This document shows positions 18,503 to 28,463 of a DNA stretch of 64,000 nt, piece after piece. The position numbers and the translations under genes were made by a program. The stretch's first letter is position 1. Each line of letters opens with the position of its first letter. The notes under the pieces are model-generated. The model searched no databases. It worked only from the letters and a program-made list of their open reading frames with translations, and was not told the DNA's origin. The stretch is from Mangrovibacter yixingensis (lineage in GTDB: Bacteria > Pseudomonadota > Gammaproteobacteria > Enterobacterales > Enterobacteriaceae). Location: contig NZ_JAIVKM010000001.1 of the NCBI RefSeq assembly GCF_020523985.1, positions 682,001-746,000 on the forward strand, written 5' to 3'.

Positions 18503-19747
18503 CTATTGTCCTCCTGAGTCCGTGGTGACATGTTGGTCCTGTTGCTCAAGCTCGGGTTGAACTGGCGGTGGGACGCGGGTAATACGTGGCGTATGCGCGG
18601 GTAACCAGCCCACCATGGCCGGGAAATGCCGCACAAAGTGGAAGGCAAGAACACTACAGGTCAGCCCCCACCAGCGTGGGCCGGGCAGCAACACACGGTC
18701 GGCTTGTGTCTGCTCTGTGCTGTGGCTTATCAGTTTCATCAGGTTGTCGCGCAATGTCTGGTTGAATTCACGGTCGTGAATCACCAGGTTGGCTTCAAGA
18801 TTCAGTGATAAACTCAGCGGGTCAAGGTTACTGGAACCCACGGTTGCCCAGTGGCTGTCCATCACCGCCACTTTGCCGTGCAGCGGGCGTTGCTGGTATT
18901 CATAAATATGGACACCGGCTTTAAGCAGGTAAGGGTAGAGCAGGCGGGCTGCAGTCTTTACCACCGGAATGTCTGGCTCACCTTGCAAAATCAATTTAAC
19001 ACTGACACCACGGCGTGCTGCGTTACGCATGGCGTGTAGCAGCCGGTACCCTGGGAAGAAATAAGCATTGGCGATAATCACCTCACGGCGTGCCCGTGCC
19101 AGCATACGCAAATAATAACGCTCAATATCATCGGGGTGGTGGTTGTTATCCCGCCAAATAAACAGTGCCTGTGCTTCCCCAGCCTGGTTTTGGTCTTGTG
19201 CTCTGTACCGCCGCCAGCGCCAGCGACGTGTTCGGGTACTTTCCGGCAGGTTATCAATAACAAATTGCTGAATATCGCTGACCACCGGGCCGCGAATGGC
19301 AACGGCATAATCCTGTTTAGCTTCCGGACCATAGTTGGTGAGATGCTCTGCGGAGTAATTAATACCGCCAACAAATGCCAGTTCGCCGTCAATCACCACT
19401 ATTTTCCGATGCATGCGGCGGAACAGATTGGTTCGCATCCCAAGAAACAGTGGTGACGGGTCGTAATAACGTACAACCACGCCCGCCTGAGTCAGTGTGC
19501 TGATAAACGTCTCACTCAGGTCCGGGGAGCCATAGCCATCCATCAATACTTCTACCTGCACACCACGTTGTGCGGCTGCCAGTAAAACCTGGTGCAATGC
19601 CTGGCCCACGTCATCGTCAAACCAGATGAACGTTTCCAGTAGTACCTGCTTTTTCGCCTGATTTATGGCATCGAATACTGCCGGATAATAGGCATCGCCA
19701 TTCTCCAGTAACGTAATTTGATTACCGCTGCGCCATGTTGTTTTCAC
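18503..19747 (-). CDS. clsB: Cardiolipin synthase B
   Basis: A phospholipase-D-superfamily enzyme that makes cardiolipin from phosphatidylglycerol, at the inner membrane. 414 residues against 413 in E. coli ClsB (YbhO). Two HKD motifs are seen: [18 protein letters not shown] near residue 113 and [20 protein letters not shown] near 293. There is no N-terminal transmembrane pair as in ClsA, consistent with ClsB. Its start overlaps the ybhP stop by four bases (ATGA), so translation is coupled. E. coli ClsB can also form phosphatidylglycerol from phosphatidylethanolamine and glycerol in some settings. Confidence 0.95.
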   Translation of the reverse strand: MKTTWRSGNQITLLENGDAYYPAVFDAINQAKKQVLLETFIWFDDDVGQALHQVLLAAAQRGVQVEVLMDGYGSPDLSETFISTLTQAGVVVRYYDPSPLFLGMRTNLFRRMHRKIVVIDGELAFVGGINYSAEHLTNYGPEAKQDYAVAIRGPVVSDIQQFVIDNLPESTRTRRWRWRRYRAQDQNQAGEAQALFIWRDNNHHPDDIERYYLRMLARARREVIIANAYFFPGYRLLHAMRNAARRGVSVKLILQGEPDIPVVKTAARLLYPYLLKAGVHIYEYQQRPLHGKVAVMDSHWATVGSSNLDPLSLSLNLEANLVIHDREFNQTLRDNLMKLISHSTEQTQADRVLLPGPRWWGLTCSVLAFHFVRHFPAMVGWLPAHTPRITRVPPPVQPELEQQDQHVTTDSGGQ

Positions 19748-20496
19748 AGACTAATCTCCACAGCTAACGGTGCGTGATCTGACAACCCACGCCATGGGCG
19801 CGAAGAGAAGGGCAAAGGTTGGCACTGTTGCACGTGGCGTACATAAATTCTGTCCAGGCGCAACAAAGGCTGCCATACCGGGAATGTGCGAGCGGGTTTT
19901 CCAAACTCACGGCTGAATACTTCCTCCATGCCATCACACCCGTGCAGGCGCGGGTGGAGCCGTTGTCGCCAGTCATTAAAATCGCCGGCTACAACCAGTG
20001 GCGCATTCTCGGGGAGTTGGCGAATAACTTCCCATAGCTTATTCAGTTGCGCCTGGCGATGGGCCTCTTTAAGCCCAAGATGAACACAAATAACATGCAG
20101 CGGCCCGGCTTGCCCTGGTAATGCGATTCGGCAATACAACAAGCCCCGTTGTTCATGCCCTTCAATGGATACATCAATGTTTTCGCTGTATTCAATAGGA
20201 AAACGGGATAAAACTGCATTCCCGTGGTGACCTTCCGGATAAACCGCATTGCGCCCATAGGCATAATCGCGCCACACTGTATCGGCTAAATATTCATAGT
20301 GGCTGGTCGTTGGCCAGCCCGGAATTGCCCTGGACAATGTTTGGTGTTCACCACTGACTTCCTGCAAGCAAACAACGTCCGCAAGTGTTGCACGCAAAGC
20401 ATCACGCAGAGCTGGCAGAGAAAAACGGCGGTTAAAAGCAGTAAATCCTTTATGTGTGTTAATTGTTAGTATTTTGATAATTGTATGTGAAGGCAT
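19744..20496 (-). CDS. ybhP: Endonuclease/exonuclease/phosphatase family protein
   Basis: A 250-residue protein of the EEP fold (Mg-dependent phosphodiesterase family that includes exonuclease III and neutral sphingomyelinase). Family landmarks are visible: TINTHKG near residue 13, LQEVSGEH with the metal-binding Glu near 46, VAGDFNDWR near 168 and [11 protein letters not shown] with the catalytic His at the C-terminus. The substrate is unknown; the operon with clsB and ybhN favours a lipid head group over DNA, but this is inference. First gene of the operon, divergent from ybhQ across 138 bases. Confidence 0.92.
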   Translation of the reverse strand: MPSHTIIKILTINTHKGFTAFNRRFSLPALRDALRATLADVVCLQEVSGEHQTLSRAIPGWPTTSHYEYLADTVWRDYAYGRNAVYPEGHHGNAVLSRFPIEYSENIDVSIEGHEQRGLLYCRIALPGQAGPLHVICVHLGLKEAHRQAQLNKLWEVIRQLPENAPLVVAGDFNDWRQRLHPRLHGCDGMEEVFSREFGKPARTFPVWQPLLRLDRIYVRHVQQCQPLPFSSRPWRGLSDHAPLAVEISL

Positions 20497-20634
20497 AACG
20501 CCAGTTTCCTCCTTGTTTTGTTTCTGTGTGCAAATAAAGTGTAGTGTTTGTCACAAAAAACTGGCGGGATACGGAATTTTCCGTAAAGTGCGGTACTCTG
20601 ATTAGTAGTCAAAAAATCCATCAGGAGAGAAGAC

Positions 20635-21054
20635 ATGAAATGGCAACAACGACTTCGTGTCGCAACAGGCCTGAGTTGCTGGCAAATTATGCTGCATTTG
20701 CTGGTTATAGCTGTGCTGGTTTCCGGCTGGATGAGTAAGTCCCTGGTTCAGGTTGGCATTGGTCTGTGTCTGTTATACACCCTGACTTTAGTGATGATGC
20801 TGGCTTTACAGCGTTTTCACGATGGTTGGTTAAGGGAGTTGGGTGATTTTCTCGAAGAGCTCACCACCACATGGTATTTTGGTACGGCGTTAATTGGCCT
20901 GTGGCTGTTATCCCGTGTTTTTCAGAGCCATCTGGTGCTGGTGCTTGCCGGCGTGGTTATCCTCGCCGGGCCTGCAGTTGTGTCGTTGCTGGCGAAAGAC
21001 AGCAAACGGCACCGGTCAGGCGATTTTTCTGCGAAACATAGCGTACGCCGCTGA
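20635..21054 (+). CDS. ybhQ: Small inner-membrane protein
   Basis: A 139-residue integral membrane protein closely matching E. coli YbhQ (136). The first 35 residues, [19 protein letters not shown] onward, are nearly identical to it. About four hydrophobic segments (roughly residues 15-35, 38-58, 78-96, 100-118) precede a basic tail. GGAGAGAAGAC precedes the ATG. Function unknown; no domain beyond its own family. Its last 39 bases overlap the 3' end of ybhR on the other strand, an unusual convergent overlap. Confidence 0.9.
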   Translation: MKWQQRLRVATGLSCWQIMLHLLVIAVLVSGWMSKSLVQVGIGLCLLYTLTLVMMLALQRFHDGWLRELGDFLEELTTTWYFGTALIGLWLLSRVFQSHLVLVLAGVVILAGPAVVSLLAKDSKRHRSGDFSAKHSVRR

Positions 21055-22119
21055 ACCGGTTATGGCCGTTATAACTAATAACGGCCATAAGCTTTGCCAC
21101 ACAATACTGAAATCCGCATCCTTCAGGTAAATCTCTTTGGTGATATCGGTGAAATGCCGAATCGGGTTTACCCACGTCAGGTCTTGCAACCATACAGGCA
21201 TATTCTCTACCGGGGAAACATACCCGGAAAGCAAGATTGCCGGCATCATAAATACAAACACGCCAATAAACGCCTGCTGCTGGGTTGAACACAGCGACGA
21301 AATCAGCAAGCCGAACCCCACCAGTGATAACCCATAAACCAGCATAGTGAAATAAAACAGCAGCAGAGAACCGGCAAAGGGGATCTGGTAAGCCCATATC
21401 CCCACGCCCAGTACAATTGATGCCTGAAAACAGGCGACAATTAATGCTGGTACCGCTTTGCCAACAAAAATCTGCCAGGTAGCAAGCGGTGAAACCAGCA
21501 ATTGGTCCAGTGTGCCTTGCTCGCGTTCGCGGGCAACCGACAGTGACGTCACAATCATCACGCCTATGGTAGTAATCATGGCAATCAGCGAAGGAACAAC
21601 AAACCACTTGTAGTCCAGGTTCGGGTTATACCAGTTACGTATCACCAGTTCACTGTTGTTCTGTTTCTGCCCGTTAAGCAGCGATTGCTGGTAATCATTA
21701 ATTATCTGTTGCACATAACGGGCCGCAATTTGCGCACTGTTTGAATTGCGCCCGTCCAGCAGTAACTGCACTTGTGCGGGGGTTAATTGGTCCAGATTAC
21801 GGGAAAATGTGGGCGGGAAACGTACCACTAACAGCGCCCGCTGGTTATCAATCACATCACGAATTTGCTGTGGGTTGTTGAGTAGCAGAATATGGGAAAA
21901 CGCTTTTGCCTGCGCAATACGCTGAGTCAGTTCAACCGAGTGTTTGCCGTTATCTTCATTATAAATAGCGACAGTTGCATTGGTGACTTCGAGTGTCGCG
22001 GCAAACGGAAAGAGTACAACCTGGAGAATAACCGGCATTATCAGGATTGCACGGGTTTGCGGCTCTCTTAATAACGACTGTAACTCTTTACGGATAAGCG
22101 TCCACAAGCGATGCAGCAT
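21016..22119 (-). CDS. ybhR: ABC exporter permease, ABC-2 type
   Basis: One of two ABC-2 membrane subunits of the YbhFSR exporter, 367 residues (E. coli 368). An N-terminal helix near residue 25 is followed by a large periplasmic domain and a C-terminal bundle of five helices containing the ABC-2 signature [19 protein letters not shown] near residue 195. In E. coli, YbhFSR has been linked to cefoperazone/tetracycline efflux and to Na+ (Li+)/H+ transport. Last gene of cecR-ybhGFSR; its 3' end overlaps ybhQ by 39 bases in convergent orientation. Confidence 0.93.
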   Translation of the reverse strand: MLHRLWTLIRKELQSLLREPQTRAILIMPVILQVVLFPFAATLEVTNATVAIYNEDNGKHSVELTQRIAQAKAFSHILLLNNPQQIRDVIDNQRALLVVRFPPTFSRNLDQLTPAQVQLLLDGRNSNSAQIAARYVQQIINDYQQSLLNGQKQNNSELVIRNWYNPNLDYKWFVVPSLIAMITTIGVMIVTSLSVAREREQGTLDQLLVSPLATWQIFVGKAVPALIVACFQASIVLGVGIWAYQIPFAGSLLLFYFTMLVYGLSLVGFGLLISSLCSTQQQAFIGVFVFMMPAILLSGYVSPVENMPVWLQDLTWVNPIRHFTDITKEIYLKDADFSIVWQSLWPLLVITAITGSAAYAMFRRKIA

Positions 22120-22125
22120 AATGTG

Positions 22126-23274
22126 TTACTCCCTGTCGAGCCGGCGGCTGGTTTTCAACAATGTCAGCCCAATAAACACGACTGCTGAAGCAATTAAAAA
22201 CAGCACATTGACCACCAATACCGAAGCAATATTACCCGCCAGAAACAGTGTTTGCAGCGTGCTGACAAAATAGCGGGCAGGAATAATGTACGTCACGGCA
22301 CGAATAATGGCAGGCATGCTGTCTATCTGGAATATAAAACCAGACAACATAATCGATGGCAAAAAAGCCGCGTTCAGCGCAACCTGCGCGGCATTAAACT
22401 GGTTACGTGTCAGCGTGGAAATCAGCAGGCCCATACCCAGAGTGCTCAGCAAAAACAGGCTGGTAATAAGAAACAAAATCAGCAGTGACCCGCGCCAGGG
22501 AACACCCAGAATAAACACCGAAACCAGCATACACAGCAACATAGCCAGCATACCGAGAAAGTAATAAGGAACCAGCTTACACAACAGTAATTCAGTGCGA
22601 GTGACTTCGGTGGACAATAACGCTTCCATGGTGCCGCGTTCCCATTCACGGGCAATCACCAGTGAAGTGAGAATTGCGCCAATAACCGTCATGATAATAG
22701 TAATCGCGCCAGGAATAATAAAATGGCGGCTGATAGCGGCCGGGTTGAACCAGTAACGGGTTTGTACATCAATCAGGGGTTCGAAGGTTTCACCACGGTC
22801 TTCGGCGCGTTGCTGTTGCCAAATTTGCCAGATACCCTGGGCATAAGCCTGCACAAAATTGGCCGTATTGGGTTCGCTGCCATCCGTTATCACCTGAATG
22901 GGAGCCGTATCGCCAGCGCGAGCCATTTGTGCGGCAAAATTCACTGGAATGGTAATGATGCCGCGTATTTTCCCGGCCTGCATCAGGTCAATTAAATGCT
23001 GGCGGTTATCGCTTATTGTTGGGGCAATAAAAGGCGAAGCACTAACTGTATGCGCAAAAGATAGCGCCTCTTCACTTTGTTGCTCCAGCAATACGCCCAC
23101 ATGCAAGCGGCTGGAATCCAGGTTAATGCCATAGCCGAAGATAAACAGCAGCATGAGCGGGATAACTACCGCAATCAACCAACTACTCGGGTCGCGAATA
23201 ATCTGGCGGGTTTCTTTAATGCACAGCGCTCTCACGCGATGCCAGGCAAGGATGCTATGGGTGGACACTGGCAT
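22126..23274 (-). CDS. ybhS: ABC exporter permease, ABC-2 type
   Basis: The partner of YbhR, 382 residues (E. coli 377). The topology is the same: an N-terminal helix, a periplasmic domain of about 150 residues, and five C-terminal helices with [19 protein letters not shown] near residue 210. It overlaps the end of ybhF by 20 bases and lies six bases before ybhR. YbhR and YbhS are paralogues and most likely form the transmembrane heterodimer energised by YbhF. Confidence 0.93.
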   Translation of the reverse strand: MPVSTHSILAWHRVRALCIKETRQIIRDPSSWLIAVVIPLMLLFIFGYGINLDSSRLHVGVLLEQQSEEALSFAHTVSASPFIAPTISDNRQHLIDLMQAGKIRGIITIPVNFAAQMARAGDTAPIQVITDGSEPNTANFVQAYAQGIWQIWQQQRAEDRGETFEPLIDVQTRYWFNPAAISRHFIIPGAITIIMTVIGAILTSLVIAREWERGTMEALLSTEVTRTELLLCKLVPYYFLGMLAMLLCMLVSVFILGVPWRGSLLILFLITSLFLLSTLGMGLLISTLTRNQFNAAQVALNAAFLPSIMLSGFIFQIDSMPAIIRAVTYIIPARYFVSTLQTLFLAGNIASVLVVNVLFLIASAVVFIGLTLLKTSRRLDRE

Positions 23275-25000
23275 GCTCCTTATCCCATTGGTGAATCAGT
23301 TGAATAAATGCCTGCTCCATGGTTGGGTCGGGCATTTCATCACTGGCGGCGCTGGCTTTAAGCGCATCCGGGGAACCACTGGCAATTAATTTCCCACGAT
23401 AAACCAGCCCGATACGGTCACAATATTCGGCTTCATCCATAAAGTGAGTTGTGACCATCACGGTGACACCACGTTCCACCATGCTGTTAATGTGCAGCCA
23501 GAATTCGCGGCGGGTGAGGGGGTCAACACCGGATGTCGGTTCATCCAGAAACAGAATGTCCGGCTCATGCATTAATGAACAAGCCAGGGCAAGGCGTTGT
23601 TTAAATCCAAGGGGCAGGGCATCGGTTGCCTGATTTGCGACTGCCTGCAAGTTGAATGCATCGGTCATGCGCTGGATCTTTTCTTGCTGGCGTGCGCCGC
23701 GTAAACCGTAGATCCCGGCAAAAAAACGCAGGTTCTGGGTAACGGTCAGGTTGCCATACAGCGAGAATTTCTGTGCCATATATCCCAGGTGCTGGCGGGC
23801 TTTGCCTGAACTGGTTTTTAAATCCATATTGAGCACTAACGCCTGGCCATCGGTAGGGACCAGCAACCCACACATCATTTTAAATGTTGTGGATTTTCCG
23901 GCACCATTCGGCCCTAATAAGCCGAATATTTCGCCACGTTTTACCGCGAAGTCAACGTGGTCAGTTGCGGCAAAATCACCAAACTTCTTGGTCAGGTTGC
24001 GGGCCTCAATCACGGTTTCTCCTTTACTGCCTTGCACCTGGTGCAAAATAGCGCCCAGCGGGGATTCCCGCGTTTTGGTGCCACCTAGCAGGTCAATAAA
24101 GGCATCTTCAAAACGTGGCTGAGTTTCCCGAAAGCACGTTTCAGGTAACGATAATGTGTTGGCGAGTTCAGGAATAGCTGAGGGTGTATTGACAATCAGG
24201 CGAACCGAGTGGCCCTGAATCATTCCGTCGCTTACGCAAGGCTGGCGCAGTGCTTGTTGAAGCAGCGGGCGATTTTTCCCCTCTGGGCTGGTAACAAGCC
24301 AGGTGCGCCCGGCGATTTGTTGGGTCAGAGCATCTGGCGTGCCCTGGTACAGCCGTTCACCTTCATTCATTAACAACACTTCCCGGCATTGTTCCGCTTC
24401 ATCCAGGTAGGAAGTGCTCCATAAAATCAGCATGCCGTCATTAGCCAGCTCATGCACCATACGCCACAATTCACGCCGAGAAATAGGGTCAACACCCACA
24501 CCGGGTTCATCCAGCAACAGCACGCTGGGCTGGCCAACCAGGGTGCAGGCCAGCCCCAATTTTTGTTTCATACCACCAGAAAGTTTACCTGCAAGGCGTT
24601 TGGTAAATGGCCCAAGATCAGTAAATTCAAGTAACTGGTTAAATACCTGTTGGCGTTGTTCACCACGAACACTGCGTAAATCGGCGTACAAATTCAGGTT
24701 TTCCATCACCGTTAAATCTTCGTACAGGCCAAATTTTTGTGGCATATAGCCCAACATGCTGTGCAACTGTGTATCGTCACGAATGGGATCAAGGCCCAGC
24801 ACCTCAATCCTTCCCTCGCTCGGGGTCAGTAACCCGGCAAGCATGCGCATCAGCGTGGTTTTACCTGCACCATCGGGCCCGACCAGGCCGGTGACGGCAC
24901 CTGCGGTAATTTCCGTATTCAGGCTGGCAACGGCGGGGCGGTCGAGCCCCCGAAAACATTTGACGACGTTCTCCAACCTGATTGTCGCCGCCTGGCTCAT
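23255..25000 (-). CDS. ybhF: ABC exporter ATPase with two nucleotide-binding domains
   Basis: A fused double ATPase of 581 residues (E. coli 578) that drives the YbhRS permeases. Domain 1 (about 8-235) has Walker [10 protein letters not shown] near residue 41 and signature [10 protein letters not shown]; domain 2 (about 335-560) has GPNGAGKST near residue 367 and a signature region [13 protein letters not shown], a divergent form in which LSGGQ is replaced by LPLGF, as in E. coli YbhF and its relatives. Walker B motifs are [13 protein letters not shown] and [13 protein letters not shown]. Its ATG overlaps the ybhG stop by one base. Third gene of the cecR operon. Confidence 0.94.
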   Translation of the reverse strand: MSQAATIRLENVVKCFRGLDRPAVASLNTEITAGAVTGLVGPDGAGKTTLMRMLAGLLTPSEGRIEVLGLDPIRDDTQLHSMLGYMPQKFGLYEDLTVMENLNLYADLRSVRGEQRQQVFNQLLEFTDLGPFTKRLAGKLSGGMKQKLGLACTLVGQPSVLLLDEPGVGVDPISRRELWRMVHELANDGMLILWSTSYLDEAEQCREVLLMNEGERLYQGTPDALTQQIAGRTWLVTSPEGKNRPLLQQALRQPCVSDGMIQGHSVRLIVNTPSAIPELANTLSLPETCFRETQPRFEDAFIDLLGGTKTRESPLGAILHQVQGSKGETVIEARNLTKKFGDFAATDHVDFAVKRGEIFGLLGPNGAGKSTTFKMMCGLLVPTDGQALVLNMDLKTSSGKARQHLGYMAQKFSLYGNLTVTQNLRFFAGIYGLRGARQQEKIQRMTDAFNLQAVANQATDALPLGFKQRLALACSLMHEPDILFLDEPTSGVDPLTRREFWLHINSMVERGVTVMVTTHFMDEAEYCDRIGLVYRGKLIASGSPDALKASAASDEMPDPTMEQAFIQLIHQWDKEHASVHP

Positions 25001-25989
25001 TACTGCTCTCCCTCAAACCGAATGGTAACAGGCATCCCCTGGCGTAATGTATCGTCGGGGTGGGTGACAATAATACGTAACCGGTACACAAGGTCAGTTC
25101 TCAAGTCGGGGGTTTCTACTGTTTTCGGGGTGAATTCTGCAGTGGGTGAAACGAAACCAATTTTGCCCTTCCACGGGTTCCCAGGGCGGCCATCAATATA
25201 AATCAGCACATTGCGCCCAGGCACTGCTTGCCCCAGGTTTTTCTCATCAACATAAGCGCGCACCCAAACCGGGCGGGTTAATGACAATGTCAGAACAGTG
25301 CTACCCGCACTTAACATCGTGCCGGGTTCTACTGCGCGTGTCAGCAGCGTGCCATCTGAGGGCGCGGTGAGTACCGTGTCGTTTAAATCCAGTTGTGCCT
25401 GTGCAAGGGCCGCCTGGGCTTGCTCCAGGCTCGCTTTAGCCTCAGCAATTTCCTGTGGGCGGTTACCAGCCTTGTACTGGCTAAGTTTATCTTCAGCGGC
25501 TTTCAGGTTGGCCTGCGCTTGAATACTTGCTGAGCGTGCATTGGCTAAATCATCGGCGGAGTTGACCCGTTGTTGCCACAGCGCCTGCTGGCGCTGGTAA
25601 TAACGTGTGGCATACTGGGCTGCGGCCTGCGCCTGTTTCACTGCGGCTGCCGCCTGGGCGATTTCTTCACTGCGGTAGCCTGCCATCACCAGGTCATATT
25701 TTGCCTGTGCGGCATCTTCGTTGGCCTTAGCCTGCGCCAGTGCGATGCTGTAAGGCTTTTTATCCAGCATACCGAGTGTTTCACCGGCAGAGATTTTATC
25801 ACCTTCATCGACATTCAGTTCTTCAAGCCGCCCACCAACCCGAAAACTCATGTTAACAGTACGAATATCAACATTGCCGTAAAGTGTCAGAGTGTCATCC
25901 TGGTGTTGCTGATACCACCAGACTCCGGCACCTGCCACAATCAGAACAAATAAAATCACAGCGGCTATCAGTGGCTTGCGGTGTTTCAT
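25000..25989 (-). CDS. ybhG: HlyD-family periplasmic adaptor
   Basis: The membrane-fusion subunit of the YbhGFSR system, 329 residues. An N-terminal signal anchor (residues 7-27, [18 protein letters not shown]) is followed by the lipoyl half-motif, a long Ala/Gln-rich coiled-coil hairpin (about 75-205) and the second lipoyl and beta-barrel segments ([18 protein letters not shown] near residue 214). It would link the inner-membrane transporter to an outer-membrane channel such as TolC, as in other HlyD-type pumps. Starts 11 bases downstream of the cecR stop and is controlled by CecR with it. Confidence 0.94.
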   Translation of the reverse strand: MKHRKPLIAAVILFVLIVAGAGVWWYQQHQDDTLTLYGNVDIRTVNMSFRVGGRLEELNVDEGDKISAGETLGMLDKKPYSIALAQAKANEDAAQAKYDLVMAGYRSEEIAQAAAAVKQAQAAAQYATRYYQRQQALWQQRVNSADDLANARSASIQAQANLKAAEDKLSQYKAGNRPQEIAEAKASLEQAQAALAQAQLDLNDTVLTAPSDGTLLTRAVEPGTMLSAGSTVLTLSLTRPVWVRAYVDEKNLGQAVPGRNVLIYIDGRPGNPWKGKIGFVSPTAEFTPKTVETPDLRTDLVYRLRIIVTHPDDTLRQGMPVTIRFEGEQ

Positions 25990-26000
25990 GCCAGCGTTCC

Positions 26001-26675
26001 TCAGTGTTGAGACAGTCCGTATAAAATGAAATCAATATGCGATGCAATAACGTTGCTAATCAGCCCAACTTTTTGATTATCAAATTGTGTCCAGCCCATG
26101 CGCAGTAAAATTGTTTCGCGCCCAAGGCGAAAGGCGAGGATTTCGCCCAATAAAGCATGGGTGTGCAAAATAGTGTCGGTATCCAGCGGGTCGCGGCCAC
26201 AGTAACTGGCAATTAATGCACACAGATGATCGTGCATCGGCGAGATAACCTGGTCGTGAATCAGGGTATAAGCGGAGGTAGGGGAAAGTTGTTCACGGGA
26301 AATAAACTTACTCAGATTAAGCGTTTCATCTGAGGTCAGCAATTTGCACATATGGCCACAGGCCAGGTGAATTAACTCGCGCACGGCTGATTTATCGGGT
26401 TGCTCCTGGGAAAGTAATTGCACAGCAGAAGCAACATGTGGCCGAAAATTATGACTGATAAAATCCGCTATCCACTGCGCACAGGCCATATACAGCTCTT
26501 CTTTAGAACCAAAATAGTAAGTAATGGCAGCAATATTTTGGTCTGCCTGTGTGGCAATATCGCGAGTGGTTGCATGCAAACCAAATTCACCAAACTGGGC
26601 AATTGCGGCAGTAATTAATTGGTTTTTAGCAAGTTCACCCCTGGAGGTGACGGGCGTATTCGTTGTGTTCATCAC
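26001..26675 (-). CDS. cecR: TetR-family repressor CecR
   Basis: A 224-residue TetR-type regulator (E. coli CecR/YbiH 223). The N-terminal HTH covers about residues 20-65 ([20 protein letters not shown] followed by [13 protein letters not shown]). The C-terminal domain is the CecR-type ligand-binding domain. In E. coli it represses its own operon with ybhGFSR and also the divergent rhlE, affecting sensitivity to cefoperazone and chloramphenicol. The same divergent layout and a perfect 12-bp inverted repeat lie just before its start here, so the regulation is very likely conserved. Confidence 0.94.
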   Translation of the reverse strand: MMNTTNTPVTSRGELAKNQLITAAIAQFGEFGLHATTRDIATQADQNIAAITYYFGSKEELYMACAQWIADFISHNFRPHVASAVQLLSQEQPDKSAVRELIHLACGHMCKLLTSDETLNLSKFISREQLSPTSAYTLIHDQVISPMHDHLCALIASYCGRDPLDTDTILHTHALLGEILAFRLGRETILLRMGWTQFDNQKVGLISNVIASHIDFILYGLSQH

Positions 26676-26686
26676 CAGACTCTTTA

Positions 26687-26714
26687 AAACTTAATCAATC
26701 ATTTGATTAAGTTT
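26687..26714. promoter_or_regulatory. CecR operator
   Basis: AAACTTAATCAA, four bases (TCAT), TTGATTAAGTTT: a perfect 12-bp inverted repeat starting 11 bases upstream of the cecR start codon, between cecR and rhlE. TetR-type repressors bind such dyads, and the position fits autoregulation. Confidence 0.85.
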
Positions 26715-26866
26715 ATGTCATCTTTTGGTATCCGGCTACTGGCAGCTTTTTATTTTGTAGATATTTCTGTTCGCGGGAATTTATGCAGCACGAAGGAAAA
26801 GCTGCTACACTCCGCCGCTTCATGACACTGTGGTTGTGTCACTGTTGTTTGGCTAAGGGAACCCCC

Positions 26867-26920
26867 TTGCCACGAAAACGACGATCCCTGGAACTACGCC
26901 GTAAACTGCGGGCAGGGTGA
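26867..26920 (+). CDS. Candidate 17-residue leader peptide upstream of rhlE
   Basis: A short frame TTG...TGA encoding MPRKRRSLELRRKLRAG, 17 residues, about half Arg or Lys. It is preceded by AAGGGA at 26855-26860 with six-base spacing and ends 13 bases before the rhlE ATG. Three of its first five sense codons after the start are rare CGA. A hairpin (26851-26871: GGC and AAGGG pairing with CCCTT and GCC) would hide both its ribosome site and start codon. Such a layout could couple translation or mRNA folding to rhlE. No homologue is known to me, TTG is a weak start, and it may be untranslated leader. Confidence 0.35.
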   Translation: MPRKRRSLELRRKLRAG

Positions 26921-26933
26921 GTGAGGAGTTGTT

Positions 26934-28298
26934 ATGTCTTTTGAATCACTCGGGTTAAATCCGGCAATTTTACAGGCAGTAGCTGAACAGGGTTATAGCG
27001 AGCCAACCCCAATTCAACAACAAGCGATCCCGGCAGTGCTTGCCGGGCGCGATTTAATGGCTAGTGCACAAACTGGCACCGGGAAAACCGCCGGGTTTAC
27101 CCTGCCATTACTGCAAAAATTATCCCAGTCTCCGCACACGCTTAGTGGCAAACGCCCGGTACGAGCCCTGATTCTGACCCCTACCCGGGAACTGGCGGCT
27201 CAGGTTTGGGAAAATGTGCGTGCCTACAGCAGCCACCTGAAACTACGTTCACTGGTGGTATACGGCGGCGTCAGTATCAACCCGCAAATGATGAAGCTAC
27301 GCGGCGGTGTCGACATTCTGGTTGCCACACCGGGGCGCTTGCTGGACCTGGTGCATCAGAATGCTGTCAGCCTGGACAAAGTTGAAGTGTTGGTGCTCGA
27401 CGAAGCAGACCGCATGCTGGATATGGGCTTTATCCATGATATTCGCCGTGTGCTGGCAAAATTACCGTCGAAACGCCAGAACTTGCTGTTCTCTGCAACC
27501 TTCTCCGATGACATTAAACATCTTGCTTCCGGGCTACTTAAAAACCCAGAAGTGATTGAAGTTGCACGCCGTAATGCGCCTTCAGAGCAGGTAACACAAT
27601 ATGTGCATCTGGTGGATAAAAAACGTAAGCGTGAATTGTTGTCTCACCTGATTGGTAAAGATAACTGGCAGCAGGTACTGATTTTTACCCGTACAAAATA
27701 CGGTGCCAACCACCTTGCGGAACAACTGAATAAAGACGGCATCAGCGCTGCGGCTATTCATGGTAATAAAAGCCAGGGGGCGCGCACCCGTGCACTGGCT
27801 GATTTTAAATCCGGCGCAATACGTGCGCTGGTGGCAACAGACATTGCCGCACGCGGGATTGATATTGAATCACTGCCTTATGTCGTTAACTACGAACTGC
27901 CGAACGTACCGGAAGACTACGTACACCGTATTGGCCGTACCGGGCGTGCTGCTGCAACCGGGCAGGCAGTGTCATTAGTGTGTGTGGACGAACACAAACT
28001 GTTAAAAGACATTGAGCGGTTACTCAAACGCCCAATACCGCGTATGGCGATTGAAGGCTATGAGCCAGACCCATCAATTAAAGCCGAACCGGTGGAAGAC
28101 CGCCAGTCGCGTGGCCGCCGTGGTGCGGGGCAGGGGCGTGGTAGCCGCCCTTCAGCCGGAGCACCGGCGAAGAAACGTAACTCCCGGCCAGAAAACCGTG
28201 GTGCTAAACCTGAAAATGCCAACGGCAAACCAGCAAACCGCCCGGCAAAACCCCGCCGCCCACGCCCGCCAAGAAAAGAGAGTGGCAACGGCCAGTAA
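26934..28298 (+). CDS. rhlE: ATP-dependent RNA helicase RhlE
   Basis: A DEAD-box RNA helicase of 454 residues, the E. coli length, acting in ribosome assembly and RNA turnover. The Q motif PTPIQQQAI near residue 25, Walker A AQTGTGKT near 45, PTRELA, DEAD in [13 protein letters not shown] near 155, SAT near 188, ARGID and HRIGRTGRA near 330 are in order. After about residue 375 there is a disordered Arg/Gly/Pro/Lys-rich tail typical of RhlE. GAGGAGTTGTT gives a strong ribosome site. Divergent from cecR, whose product represses rhlE in E. coli. Confidence 0.95.
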   Translation: MSFESLGLNPAILQAVAEQGYSEPTPIQQQAIPAVLAGRDLMASAQTGTGKTAGFTLPLLQKLSQSPHTLSGKRPVRALILTPTRELAAQVWENVRAYSSHLKLRSLVVYGGVSINPQMMKLRGGVDILVATPGRLLDLVHQNAVSLDKVEVLVLDEADRMLDMGFIHDIRRVLAKLPSKRQNLLFSATFSDDIKHLASGLLKNPEVIEVARRNAPSEQVTQYVHLVDKKRKRELLSHLIGKDNWQQVLIFTRTKYGANHLAEQLNKDGISAAAIHGNKSQGARTRALADFKSGAIRALVATDIAARGIDIESLPYVVNYELPNVPEDYVHRIGRTGRAAATGQAVSLVCVDEHKLLKDIERLLKRPIPRMAIEGYEPDPSIKAEPVEDRQSRGRRGAGQGRGSRPSAGAPAKKRNSRPENRGAKPENANGKPANRPAKPRRPRPPRKESGNGQ

Positions 28299-28432
28299 TA
28301 GTCTGCCACAGTAAGTTATCTCCGGCCTGTTGGCTGCTTCCGGCAATTCTGGTTCACGGAATTGCCGGCTCTCTTCCAGTAAACCATTTTGCTCTAAAAA
28401 GCAGTTCAGCCAGCCACGAAAAAATGCCACAA

Positions 28433-28452
28433 TAGTGGTTGTTTATACAGTA
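28433..28452. promoter_or_regulatory. LexA (SOS) box of dinG
   Basis: TAGTGGTTGTTTATACAGTA, differing from the E. coli dinG SOS box (TATTGGCTGTTTATACAGTA) at two positions. It ends 11 bases before the dinG start codon. Confidence 0.85.
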
Positions 28453-28463
28453 CAGGAACTGCA

